From contig NZ_LGLV01000006.1 in assembly GCF_001687365.1 (NCBI RefSeq), forward strand, positions 1-64,000: a stretch of DNA of 64,000 nucleotides, given 5' to 3'. The notes beneath the pieces were generated by a model. It worked only from the letters and a program-made list of their open reading frames with translations. It was not told the origin of the DNA and did not search any database. The translations under genes and the position numbers were made by a program. This stretch comes from Pararhizobium polonicum (GTDB lineage: Bacteria; Pseudomonadota; Alphaproteobacteria; Rhizobiales; Rhizobiaceae). Positions 1-8,051 of the stretch are shown in pieces. How positions within the stretch are numbered: the stretch's first letter is position 1; each line of letters begins with the position of its first letter.

Positions 1-169
1 ATTCAAAGTGTGTCCTGACGAAGGAGGTCGGGGCACATGGCCAAAGCGTTGTGCGGCCGGTCTTCGAAAACGCATTGCTACAGTGGCAGTCGCTGGTCTG
101 CCTGACGCGTCAGGTCGCTCTGCTCGAGGAGGCGATTTTGGCCTGGTGCCCTATCGAAAGGACAGATGA

Positions 170-1876
170 ATGAGTTCGATCGGCGCGGGGTCGGCCGCCA
201 CTACATCATTGACATTGTTTCGTGCGCGAATTGCCCGATTGCTCGGGCAAAAAGATGGCGAGCCTTACGACGCCGAGCGCGGGCAGGCGATCGTGCGGAT
301 TGTCGTCGTTCCGCTTTTCTTCCTTTACATCATTCCTGCGCTTATCCTGACGCACAGGACAGGTGTGCTTGTCACAGCGTTCGGCTTCTACTCCGCCTTC
401 TATTTTCCGTTCGTCTGGCTTCTGCTGTACGACACCGTCAAACGTCCGGGCAATTATCTCTGGCGGCGCGGCGCGGCGATGACGGGCGACTATATTGCCA
501 TGACATTCGCAATGTCTGTGGGAGGGGCCACGACTCTGCCGGTCTATGCGACATTGTTGTGGGTGACGGTGGGAAACGGCCTGCGGTTCGGCACCACCTA
601 CCTCGCGGCCGCAACGGGCGCGGCTGTTGCCGCTATCGGGGTGGCAACGCTTCTCAATGAATATTGGCAGGCGAACCCCTACATGGTTCTCACGCTGGCC
701 GTGACGGCGATCCTCGTGCCGGGATATATTTTTGTTCTGATACAGCGCCTGCAGAAAGCCACCACTCTCGCTCACGAAGCGAACCTTGCCAAATCGCGCT
801 TCCTTGCCCAGGCAAGCCATGATCTGCGCCAACCCATTCATGCCATCAGCCTGTTCACCGCCTGCCTGCGCGACGCTGGTCTCGGTCGCGAGGAACGGCA
901 GATGGTCGAAAACATCGACCGCTCCCTGCAAAGCCTGTCGCATCTCTTCCGCTCCCTGCTCGATATTTCCACGCTGGACAGCGGCAAGGTGATCCCGAAG
1001 ATGGAAGCGGTATCGATCGGCGCGCTGATCGAGGACGTTGTCCGGCAAAACTCTCAGGCGGCTCAGTGGGCGAAGGTCACGTTGCGCGCCGTCCCGAGCA
1101 GGTGCCACGTGCATGTGGACAACGTATTGCTGACGACCATGATCCAGAACATCGTTACCAACGCCTTGAAATATGCTCCCGGACAGCCGGTTCTGATCGG
1201 GTGCCGCCGGCGCGGCGGCAAGCTTGCGATCGAAATCTACGACCGCGGCGGCGGGATCGCTGCGGAGTATCTGCCCCTGGTGTTTGACGAGTTCTATCAG
1301 GTTCGCGAACGCGGAGACAAAGATGTTGACGGCGTCGGTCTCGGCTTGCCGATCGTGCGCCGCCTCGGCCACCTGATGGGCCTGTCGATCTCCATACGTT
1401 CGGTGAAAGATCAGGGAACGGCAGTGATTATCGACGGGCTGCAGATCGTGCCTCTGCCGGCTGCAAAGGCCAAGTCGGGCATTCCCAGGCTGCCGCCCGT
1501 TCTTGAGGGGCTCCGTATTGTGCTGGTCGAGGACGACGAAGACGTGCTGCTTGCAACGGCAATGCTGCTGGAGAAGTGGGGATGCCGGGTGCAGGCTGAA
1601 ACTGCGGCGCCAACCGAACGCGTGGAATGCGACATTCTCATTACCGATTTCGATCTGGGCCAGGGGCAAACGGGGACCGACTGCATCGCGGCCGTACGGG
1701 AACTGGCCGGGAGGGATGTGTCGGCGATTGTCATGACCGGGCATGACGAGGCGCGCGTACGCGCGGATCTGGGCGATGCCGCGATCCCGATCCTGTCAAA
1801 GCCGGTCCGACCGGCCGAGTTGCGATCCGTCCTGACGGCCCAGGTTTTACGGCAGAGAAACACCGTTGCGGGATAA
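170..1876 (+). CDS. Hybrid sensor histidine kinase with C-terminal receiver domain
   Basis: Membrane-bound sensor kinase of 568 residues. About six hydrophobic segments fill residues 40-190. A dimerisation/phosphoacceptor helix follows with the H-box ASHDLRQPIH (His about 217). The ATPase domain shows an N-box (NIVTNALKY, near 326), a G1-like DRGGG (near 358) and a G2-like GVGLGLPIV (near 388). A receiver domain runs from about 447 to 560, with acidic residues VEDDED and a probable phospho-Asp at 493 (ITDFD). There is no periplasmic sensor domain of any size, so the signal is probably sensed in or at the membrane. The LuxR-type regulator at 2798-3445 is the obvious partner by proximity; the pairing is inferred. 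The start at 170 is chosen over an overlapping ATG at 166, which opens a different frame. Confidence 0.9.
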   Translation: MSSIGAGSAATTSLTLFRARIARLLGQKDGEPYDAERGQAIVRIVVVPLFFLYIIPALILTHRTGVLVTAFGFYSAFYFPFVWLLLYDTVKRPGNYLWRRGAAMTGDYIAMTFAMSVGGATTLPVYATLLWVTVGNGLRFGTTYLAAATGAAVAAIGVATLLNEYWQANPYMVLTLAVTAILVPGYIFVLIQRLQKATTLAHEANLAKSRFLAQASHDLRQPIHAISLFTACLRDAGLGREERQMVENIDRSLQSLSHLFRSLLDISTLDSGKVIPKMEAVSIGALIEDVVRQNSQAAQWAKVTLRAVPSRCHVHVDNVLLTTMIQNIVTNALKYAPGQPVLIGCRRRGGKLAIEIYDRGGGIAAEYLPLVFDEFYQVRERGDKDVDGVGLGLPIVRRLGHLMGLSISIRSVKDQGTAVIIDGLQIVPLPAAKAKSGIPRLPPVLEGLRIVLVEDDEDVLLATAMLLEKWGCRVQAETAAPTERVECDILITDFDLGQGQTGTDCIAAVRELAGRDVSAIVMTGHDEARVRADLGDAAIPILSKPVRPAELRSVLTAQVLRQRNTVAG

Positions 1877-2039
1877 ACCTACGCTAGACGATGTTTGAAC
1901 GACGCGATGCGGGGCATCCTGAGCTGGAACAGCATGGTTGCTCGACGCTGGTCTGACGTCTCTCCGGTATGCCGGTTTGGTTGGCGATTAAAATCTGCCG
2001 AAATGACCGGTGTTCCCGAATCGGGCGTTTTGAGTTGCG

Positions 2040-2636
2040 TCAGTTATCGCCACCAACGCCGTCGCAGGTTGTCTCCTGAATGGGGCACACGCCCCGGAAC
2101 CAGGCTCGCTTTTCCTGCTCCGGTTTGCCATAGGCGATTTCTACCCATTCACCGCTGCAATCGGCCACGCGCAACCAGTCTCTCGGGCCATACCAGTCAT
2201 CGGCGGTGAAAACGACCGGCGAGCGGTTATCCGGTTCCGCAAACCCTTTGGTGGACTGGATCACGAAAAAGATCGCTTCGCCGGATATCCAGCCCGCGAC
2301 ATCGAGAGGGACCGTCTCCACGACGTCGCCATCCTCTATCTTCGGCACGCCGACATTGGCGATCCGAAACCAGCCGTTGTCGGCCTCCAGAATCTCAAAC
2401 TCCGGCCCGCGTCCGAAGTGAAGCCCACCCTCGTAGGGAACGAATGGCGGCAATCTGCCGACGATCAAAGCATCGGTGGAGGGCCCTCCCCGCACAGGAA
2501 GCCCGTCGGCACTGGTGGCGGTTGACCATCCGCCGATTGCACATTGTTTGGGCGCCGCGACGGCGGGAGCCGTCATAGCCAGACCGGCCCCGGCCAGCGT
2601 AACGCATATGAAATTTCTGATCCCGGTGACAAGCAT
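2040..2636 (-). CDS. Secreted SH3-like domain protein, unknown function
   Basis: Protein of 198 residues with a clear signal peptide at residues 1-27, ending AVAAPK. The mature part contains a segment typical of bacterial SH3 folds (GLPVRGGPSTDALIVGRL, then GWFRIANVG), followed by a second half with Trp-rich strands (DDWYGPRDWLRV and GEWVEIAYG). Four cysteines in the mature part could form disulfides in the periplasm. It lies on the minus strand between the kinase and response-regulator genes. Bacterial SH3 proteins often bind cell-wall or surface ligands, but no ligand can be named here. The gene call is firm; the function is unknown. Confidence 0.75.
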   Translation of the reverse strand: MLVTGIRNFICVTLAGAGLAMTAPAVAAPKQCAIGGWSTATSADGLPVRGGPSTDALIVGRLPPFVPYEGGLHFGRGPEFEILEADNGWFRIANVGVPKIEDGDVVETVPLDVAGWISGEAIFFVIQSTKGFAEPDNRSPVVFTADDWYGPRDWLRVADCSGEWVEIAYGKPEQEKRAWFRGVCPIQETTCDGVGGDN

Positions 2637-2797
2637 GCGATCGTCCTCTGGCGTTCAGGTTTCTGGGCACAAAGGCATGAAGGCTGGGCTGGTGCGCAGC
2701 CAAGCATCACCGTCGTTATCCTTCACCTCGAGGTCAAGCTTCGGCAAAGGCCCGGAAGAAGAGATGGCGGCGAGGCGGAGCGGCTTGGTCTTCCTGC

Positions 2798-3445
2798 TCA
2801 TGGAAATAGTCCGCCGGCGACCGCCTTGGCTGCCGCGGCGGTTCGGGAGGAAACCCCCAGGGATTTGAGCAATGCGGAGACATGGATTCTGACCGTAAAC
2901 GGCGAGATGCCGAGGCTCACGGCAATCTCCTTGTTGGTCTTGCCTGCAGAGAGCATGCGAAGAACCTCGAGCTGGCGTTGCGTCAGCGTCGATATCTCGT
3001 TATCGCGTTCGGGAATCGAAGAGCCCGAGGCATCGAGCCGGAGAACAAGATCGCCGTCGCGGACTGCGTCGAGTGCTGTAATAATCTCGTGTGGCGGCAG
3101 GCTCTTGCTGATGAAGCCGTTGACACCCCGCGCCATAATGCGTTCCGCTATAGCCCGGTCTTCGATCATGGACACGACGACGATCGAAGAGCGAGCGAAT
3201 TCCTGTCGCAATCCCGTCAGGGCCTCTTCGATGCTCCTTCCAGCAAAAATGAGATCGACGATAAGGATGGCCGGCATAGGACCGCTGCGGGCGAGGGCGA
3301 GAAGTTCGTCAAAATCGTTGGCCTCGGCAATCTCCGCCTCCGGCGCGCTGCGCTGGATCAGGCGGCGCAGGCCGTCGCGAAAAACCGGATGGTCATCGGC
3401 AAGGATGATGCGTTCTCTGAGCAACCTCTGCTCCGTAGGCAGCAT
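2798..3445 (-). CDS. LuxR/NarL-family response regulator
   Basis: Cytoplasmic two-component regulator of 215 residues. The receiver domain starts with ADDHPVF (Asp17/18) and has a likely phosphorylated Asp64 in IVDLIF; the conserved switch Ser and Lys are visible in VVSMI and ISKSLP. A GerE/LuxR helix-turn-helix occupies about residues 152-205 (LTQRQLEVLRMLSAG, then NKEIAVSLGIS). It is transcribed away from the secreted-protein genes that begin at 3663. The shared upstream region carries a motif (3508-3531) that also occurs twice near 59.7 kb. That makes this protein the best candidate to bind the motif, though this is inference. The cognate kinase is probably the hybrid kinase at 170-1876. 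Confidence 0.9.
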   Translation of the reverse strand: MLPTEQRLLRERIILADDHPVFRDGLRRLIQRSAPEAEIAEANDFDELLALARSGPMPAILIVDLIFAGRSIEEALTGLRQEFARSSIVVVSMIEDRAIAERIMARGVNGFISKSLPPHEIITALDAVRDGDLVLRLDASGSSIPERDNEISTLTQRQLEVLRMLSAGKTNKEIAVSLGISPFTVRIHVSALLKSLGVSSRTAAAAKAVAGGLFP

Positions 3446-3507
3446 TTCGATGGTTGGGGACTCTATAACCCCCTCAGCCTCCCTAACACGTGTTCACGCC
3501 GCAACAC

Positions 3508-3531
3508 AGTAGGTCATCCGTACTAGTGGTT
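3508..3531 (+). promoter_or_regulatory. Copy 1 of a shared promoter motif (TAGGTCATCCGTACTA)
   Basis: The 20-bp core TAGGTCATCCGTACTAGTGG lies between the LuxR-type regulator (minus) and the secreted-protein genes (plus). Two near-identical copies sit at 59628-59651 and 59761-59782 in the same orientation, ahead of another plus-strand gene set that contains a paralogue of the membrane gene at 5596. A promoter-activator site is the likely role, inferred from position and repetition. Confidence 0.55.
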
Positions 3532-3662
3532 CTTGCAGGCAATGTTGAGATATTGGATGCGTTGCGTCTCCGTCATGCTGACGGCGTCCAAGAACAGAAG
3601 AGTTCCGTGAGGCGCCTCATGGGCGGGGTGAGTGTGGAAATCACGATCCGAGGAAATGCGGA

Positions 3663-4130
3663 GTGACAAAATACGGATCTCAAACGGCAAGAGCCATGTT
3701 CTGCACGGCGGCTCTCTCCCTGCCGGCGACAGCCCATGCCAGCGGCAGATTGCCGATCCCTCCCGCGAGCGAGGAATTCACATCGCACGCTGCGTGTATT
3801 GCCGCGCTTGAGGCGCACTACAGGGAAGACCAGAAACAAGCCACGCAAAAGAGTGACGGAGTTGGCGGCAAGATGCCGGAAGTGGAGTTGATCACCGACG
3901 GGGTAACCCGCCTCGGCGGCGATAGTGCGCGTTACGGCACGACAATATGGCATCACCATCTTCGCATCCGCGATGATCTGCAGCAGACCGAAACGGGCCA
4001 TAACTACGAGTATCGACTGCGCGAGTGCGAGGGCAAGATCATGCGGATCACGGGAGAGGACGGTTATACGTCAAGTACGTTCGAGCCGCTGCCGGTGGCC
4101 GGCGATCAAACAAACAACAACCAGCGGTAA
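3663..4130 (+). CDS. Small secreted protein, unknown function
   Basis: Protein of 155 residues that I do not recognise. It starts at a GTG with an AGGAA-like ribosome site upstream and has a hydrophobic N-terminal segment (MFCTAALSLPATAHASG) that reads as a signal peptide. Translation may instead begin at the ATG of that segment (3693), which would give a more standard signal sequence. The mature part is polar with a Cys pair (HAACIAALEAHY and RLRECEG). It is the first plus-strand gene after the shared promoter motif and ends only 6 bp before the next secreted-protein gene, so the two are probably co-transcribed. Confidence 0.6.
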   Translation: MTKYGSQTARAMFCTAALSLPATAHASGRLPIPPASEEFTSHAACIAALEAHYREDQKQATQKSDGVGGKMPEVELITDGVTRLGGDSARYGTTIWHHHLRIRDDLQQTETGHNYEYRLRECEGKIMRITGEDGYTSSTFEPLPVAGDQTNNNQR

Positions 4131-4136
4131 GGTGAT

Positions 4137-5258
4137 ATGGTGCGAGTATTCAAGAACTTGATGATTTTGCCTCTTTTAATGGGGCTGTGCATCACAACGG
4201 TTGCGGCCGCCGAAATAGAAAAATTGGCAGAAACTCCCAGGAAAGGCCAGTTTTGCAACCAGCAAGAAGATTGGTGTGTCGAAATCGACAAGAGCGGACC
4301 GCAAGCAAGCAGCCGCACGCTGAGGGCATCTTACGGAATATGGGATCTGCCCTACATTCCGTCTTCTACGTCGTTGTCTATATGGCCGTCCTTGATCCGC
4401 CTCACGGAAGACCGTGCGCTGGTCGGAATTCTGGAGACGCGCGCGCAGCCCTTTTCCGGTGGCGGCTTCGAGGCCAAGGATCTTATTCTCTTCGATGTCA
4501 CTCTCGGAGATTTTAACAAGTCGAATTCCGTCCTGCGCATCCCCTTTAAAGCCGAAATCAGTATCCGGGCCTGTTTTGGCGAGGATGATTTCGCCAAGCG
4601 GCAGGGGGCTTGCCTGGATGAATATACATTCAATTCGGTTCTGGCACCGGTCGACGGCAAGGAGGATTTACCGGATCTGGTGTTGAAAACACAGGCCTGG
4701 CGCAACCCGGCCGGAGCAAGCCGATTTGCAGATTCATCCGAAGCCCCGCCCCTGACACAGGATCAGCTCGGACCGAAACAGGATTCTAGCTGCAGCTACG
4801 AACGGGTTTTTCTCTGGAGTTCGGAGACGTCCTTGTACAATCCCACGTCCCCCCTTCCGGATTGCCGGGAGTTCACCGAAGCGAATCCGTCTTTCACCCG
4901 GACGGCCTCTGCTTGCCCGGATGAAACTTTCGAGAAATTCGTGACCCGGTTCAGCCATGACATTGCAGTTCAGGAAAAATCCACAGCTCAAAAGGTCATC
5001 TTCGAGGGGGTTGATATGGATGCCCAGCCGGAGCCGAAAAAGACCAGCGAGGAGGTGCCGCTTTCGATGGTGGAATGGCCCGTTATGCCTGATATGGCGA
5101 CCTTGAAGCGCCAGAATCTTGTATCTGAATTCGAGGTTCTGGCGAACGGCAACAAGCAGGTCGTGCTTCGCGGCACGGACGGCGGCGCGTATATGGAATT
5201 CGAATTCAGCCAGCAGCCGTGCTGGACATTGATCCGCGTCTCTGACCAGAGCATGTAA
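4137..5258 (+). CDS. Secreted protein, unknown function
   Basis: Protein of 373 residues with a signal peptide (hydrophobic MILPLLMGLCITTVAAAE, cleavage near residue 25). The mature chain has about ten cysteines, including QFCNQQEDWC near its start, which suggests a disulfide-bonded periplasmic protein. No catalytic motif or known domain is apparent. It follows the 155-residue secreted protein by 6 bp and probably shares its transcript. The gene is convincing from length, signal peptide and tight spacing; the function is unassigned. Confidence 0.65.
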   Translation: MVRVFKNLMILPLLMGLCITTVAAAEIEKLAETPRKGQFCNQQEDWCVEIDKSGPQASSRTLRASYGIWDLPYIPSSTSLSIWPSLIRLTEDRALVGILETRAQPFSGGGFEAKDLILFDVTLGDFNKSNSVLRIPFKAEISIRACFGEDDFAKRQGACLDEYTFNSVLAPVDGKEDLPDLVLKTQAWRNPAGASRFADSSEAPPLTQDQLGPKQDSSCSYERVFLWSSETSLYNPTSPLPDCREFTEANPSFTRTASACPDETFEKFVTRFSHDIAVQEKSTAQKVIFEGVDMDAQPEPKKTSEEVPLSMVEWPVMPDMATLKRQNLVSEFEVLANGNKQVVLRGTDGGAYMEFEFSQQPCWTLIRVSDQSM

Positions 5259-5448
5259 GTCCGCTGGAGGGGGAGATCATGACTGTATCCCCCGGAAGGT
5301 TCAAGCGTCGGCTCAAATCACCTTGCCAAAGGGGCGCCCGGCCGGACAGGGCGTCACTTGCACCACCTTGATCCTTGCCGGACGTGATCGCAAAACATGA
5401 CGGCAGTGCTCTGCTGCGGGTTCTGCCGGCAGAAACGGAAACCCGGTC

Positions 5449-5595
5449 ATGTATGTGTGGTTCATCTTCGATGGCAATGGCCTGCAGGCTACGGATCAAT
5501 TCGGCAATAGTGCCGGGGATGACGAACTGGTCGAAACCAAAGGATACCATCTTTCATACTTCCCAGTATGGGGGACACGGGCAACTGGCAATCAG
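5449..5595 (+). pseudogene. Remnant of a gene that is longer at 59823-60215
   Basis: The reading frame here runs directly into the membrane-protein gene. Its product (WFIFDGNGLQ ... GDDELVETKGYHLSYF) aligns with the middle of the 130-residue product at 59823-60215 (WHIFDVESLR ... EDGDLVGAKGYPSFIL). The DNA is similar too, for example GGTCGAAACCAAAGGATACC against GGTCGGGGCCAAAGGATACC. The 5' part and the last third of the longer copy are missing. A deletion therefore seems to have joined this fragment to the next gene. A 202-residue fused protein starting at 5449 is formally possible. Confidence 0.5.
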
Positions 5596-6057
5596 ATGAA
5601 GACTTTCAGATACTTTGATTTGGCAGCGATCGTTGTTTTCGCAGTTGCCGGCCCGTTGATCGCTGAGTTGGCGTTCATCGCCTGGCTGATTGTACTTGAT
5701 CCCAGCGAACTCCTGCACCTCGCAAATATAGGGCGAGCCTTTGTCAATTTCGTCAGCATTCTGCCGATCTTTTACCTGCTTGGGCTCGTCCCCTCCCTTT
5801 TGGCTGGACTGCTGTTCGGCATTGTCTGGAAGATGTGGCCAGGGAGGATGCTGCATGGTGCACTGGTCTGCGCCAGTGCAGGCAGCGGAGCCGGTGCGCT
5901 TGCCGCCTTGTTATGGGCAATCATGCTCAGATTCCCCGACTATACGTCCGGTTCCCTCTATTACGGATTGGGTGCCTGCAGCGGAGCCGTATGCGCGCTT
6001 CTTGTCCGATATTGCAAGATCGTCGCGCGAGAAGCTCTTGCAACGCCCGCCCCGTGA
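5596..6057 (+). CDS. Small membrane protein, paralogue of 60256-60717
   Basis: Integral membrane protein of 153 residues with about four transmembrane segments: AAIVVFAVAGPLIAELAF, VSILPIFYLLGLVPSLLAG, GSGAGALAALLWAIM and a weaker one near the C-terminus. A protein of exactly the same length is encoded at 60256-60717. The two share long blocks such as FRYFD.AAI, FSILP or VSILP, LLFGI, RFPDY or GFPDY, and CSGA.CA. The ATG at 5596 is chosen because the paralogy in the membrane part begins there, although the frame stays open upstream to 5449. The family is unknown to me. Neighbouring secreted proteins suggest an envelope role. Confidence 0.7.
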   Translation: MKTFRYFDLAAIVVFAVAGPLIAELAFIAWLIVLDPSELLHLANIGRAFVNFVSILPIFYLLGLVPSLLAGLLFGIVWKMWPGRMLHGALVCASAGSGAGALAALLWAIMLRFPDYTSGSLYYGLGACSGAVCALLVRYCKIVAREALATPAP

Positions 6058-6099
6058 GGTTTGCAAAATGCGGTCCGAATTTTGAAAGTGTGTCAACGG

Positions 6100-6729
6100 A
6101 TGATGGGTTTTCGAGTGTTTTTGCTTGCCGCGACTATTTTCGGCATCGCGAGCCCGGTTGTTTCGTATGCTCAGACACGTTCAGCAAGAGAGGAGGCGCA
6201 AACGTTGGACTTTCACCTGCGGAGGTGGGGACACAATAGCGCATTGAGTGCTCTTCTGACCCTTTTCGCCGAAACCGATCACGCCATGTCCGATGTTTAT
6301 GTCCCCAATATAAAGTGGTCGGGCCTTCGTGACGATGAAAAGGCCCTGAGTCGGGACGGCCTTACCCTTGTTCGCAAAGGCACGGTATCGCTCGAATTGG
6401 CCCCGGAGGGCGCCGCCGAGGTCGCTCTTCTGAGCGATTCTGCCGGCAAAGCGCAGGAGATTGCAATCAGGTTGCGAGGCCATGGCGGCGGTACCGAGTC
6501 TATCCTCCAGCAGGAACTTGGCCCGAGAGGCAGGGCCCGCACAATTCGTCACCCTTGCTATGACGAAGAGGCGCCCAGGAAATATGTCGATAATGCATTC
6601 CTGAGCATCTCCATGACGGGGGAAGCTACCCTTTACGCTGAATCGATTTATGACGAAGGCCTTATCATCGTTGTCAAGGACAAGCCGACAGCCGAGCAGA
6701 TGGAGTGCAAGCGTCGCCTTTCGCCATGA
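6100..6729 (+). CDS. Secreted protein, unknown function
   Basis: Protein of about 209 residues with a signal peptide MGFRVFLLAATIFGIASPVV ending at SYAQ. The frame is open from a TTG at 6061, but the two adjacent ATGs at 6100/6103 place the hydrophobic core correctly and are preferred. The mature part is soluble, with motifs GKAQEIAIRLRGHGGG and a late Cys. No known domain is recognised. It follows the membrane gene with a 42-bp gap in the same direction. DNA similarity to the copy near 60.7 kb extends past the membrane gene stop almost to this start and then ends. Confidence 0.65.
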   Translation: MMGFRVFLLAATIFGIASPVVSYAQTRSAREEAQTLDFHLRRWGHNSALSALLTLFAETDHAMSDVYVPNIKWSGLRDDEKALSRDGLTLVRKGTVSLELAPEGAAEVALLSDSAGKAQEIAIRLRGHGGGTESILQQELGPRGRARTIRHPCYDEEAPRKYVDNAFLSISMTGEATLYAESIYDEGLIIVVKDKPTAEQMECKRRLSP

Positions 6730-6844
6730 TCGCCACATCCAGCAGGCGGGTTGGGGCGATCCACCAGCAGTTCTCCCGTCTCCTGGCATCCGCGAGCAGA
6801 GCTGTCTGGATCGGCAATAGAATACTGAGGAACGAGCAAGGAGC

Positions 6845-7450
6845 ATGAAGAGAATGAATTTCAGACAATGGATATGCACAATAGCGATCGGGATGAGCCT
6901 GACCATGTCTATCGCTGCGCCTGTTCCGGTCATTGCCGGAGAGGGTGATCTGTCCAGCGAGCAACGGGCGAGGCTGCTGGATACCGCGCAAATCAATTGC
7001 GGCACCGATGGAAAGGATGATTGCGTCACAGGCAATGTCGAGAGTGGTGATTTTTACGACGTGGACATCCATGGCGATTGCGTAAGCAACCCTTATTTTG
7101 GCCGGATCGATGACAAGCCCGCTTCCTTGCGCAGAACGGTCGCGACGACAGGAAGTCGGACGCAGAACGAGTTTACGTCGACGCCCAATCAATTGGTCTG
7201 CATCCGGGCGACTGCCCGTAGCGGCCCTGTCCATATCTCTGAATATTACGTTATGGCCCTGCCGATGGATCACGGTCCGGAATGCCCCGGCGAGACGTTG
7301 TGCCGAAAACCAGATCCCGCCACACAAACTGACCGCATGCTCAAGTGCCGGCTGTCGGATTCCGGTGCCGACTATATAAATTGCCCGCAAGGCTGGGTAT
7401 TTGCCGATGAAATAGAACCATACCCTATGGGGCTGCTGGGAAATCGCTGA
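6845..7450 (+). CDS. Secreted cysteine-containing protein, unknown function
   Basis: Protein of 201 residues with a signal peptide (WICTIAIGMSLTMSIAAPVP, cleavage near VIAGE) and an AAGGAG-like ribosome site (caaggagcATG). The mature part carries eight or so cysteines in pairs (INCGTDGKDDC, ECPGETLC, LKCRLSD...INCPQG), a pattern of a disulfide-stabilised periplasmic or extracellular protein. No family is recognised. It belongs to the run of plus-strand exported proteins that begins at 3663. Confidence 0.65.
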   Translation: MKRMNFRQWICTIAIGMSLTMSIAAPVPVIAGEGDLSSEQRARLLDTAQINCGTDGKDDCVTGNVESGDFYDVDIHGDCVSNPYFGRIDDKPASLRRTVATTGSRTQNEFTSTPNQLVCIRATARSGPVHISEYYVMALPMDHGPECPGETLCRKPDPATQTDRMLKCRLSDSGADYINCPQGWVFADEIEPYPMGLLGNR

Positions 7451-7640
7451 GGCTCAGGTATCGACAGGGGTGGATATAAGAACTGGTGTTCACTCCTGTC
7501 TTGAGTCTGAGGTTCAGCTTGCGGCAAATATGATGGGACGGCAGGAGAATGCTTGACGGTGTTTGCCGGCCACGCCAGTTGCGATGTGGCTACAACTTCG
7601 GAAAAAGGACCTTGTTGGCTGGAGCCGATAATACAAAAGC

Positions 7641-7889
7641 ATGAGCACTCTTGGAAACCTGATCCTGTCTGCCGTCCTGGCGGTTTTAACCAGTCTGATC
7701 GTCGCGGCGCTGTTTCTGCCTGTCTATGGTATTTTCGAGGGCGGGGCGCACAACTGCCTGAATGATGGCATCGGGGAGTGTATGTCCGCCATTCCATTGA
7801 GCATGCTGATCTACGGGCCGTTGTTCTCTATTGCTGGTGGCCTGATAGGTACGCCCGTTTTTATGATGATCCTCGCATGGCGCGATTGA
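7641..7889 (+). CDS. Small two-helix membrane protein
   Basis: Protein of 82 residues made almost entirely of two hydrophobic segments (LSAVLAVLTSLIVAALFLPV near residues 9-28 and LIYGPLFSIAGGLIGTPVFM near 57-76) joined by a short loop with two cysteines (NCLNDGIGEC). The general shape recalls the four-helix proteins encoded at 5596 and 60256 but no clear sequence identity is visible. Function unknown. It ends the group of exported or membrane proteins of this region. Confidence 0.55.
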   Translation: MSTLGNLILSAVLAVLTSLIVAALFLPVYGIFEGGAHNCLNDGIGECMSAIPLSMLIYGPLFSIAGGLIGTPVFMMILAWRD

Positions 7890-8051
7890 ATGCTCAATGT
7901 GCAAGTCTCAAACGACCGCTTGCAGTGTCGTCTTGCCCTCCACGTGACTTGACGCCATGCGGCTCCGAGTTGTGAAGCTGCCCCGAATAATGACCCTGCT
8001 GAGATATCCTATGACAGTCCGAAATTGGTGGGGAAAAAAGTGTCAATGAAT

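Noticed and set aside
3-173. Open frame of 57 codons before the kinase gene, Trp/Gln/Leu-rich
   Set aside because: It could be the tail of an IS110-like transposase, but too little is visible and no diagnostic motif is present.
206-1744. 512-codon minus-strand frame opposite the kinase gene
   Set aside because: Composition is that of an antisense shadow of a GC-rich gene and the plus-strand kinase has complete domains.
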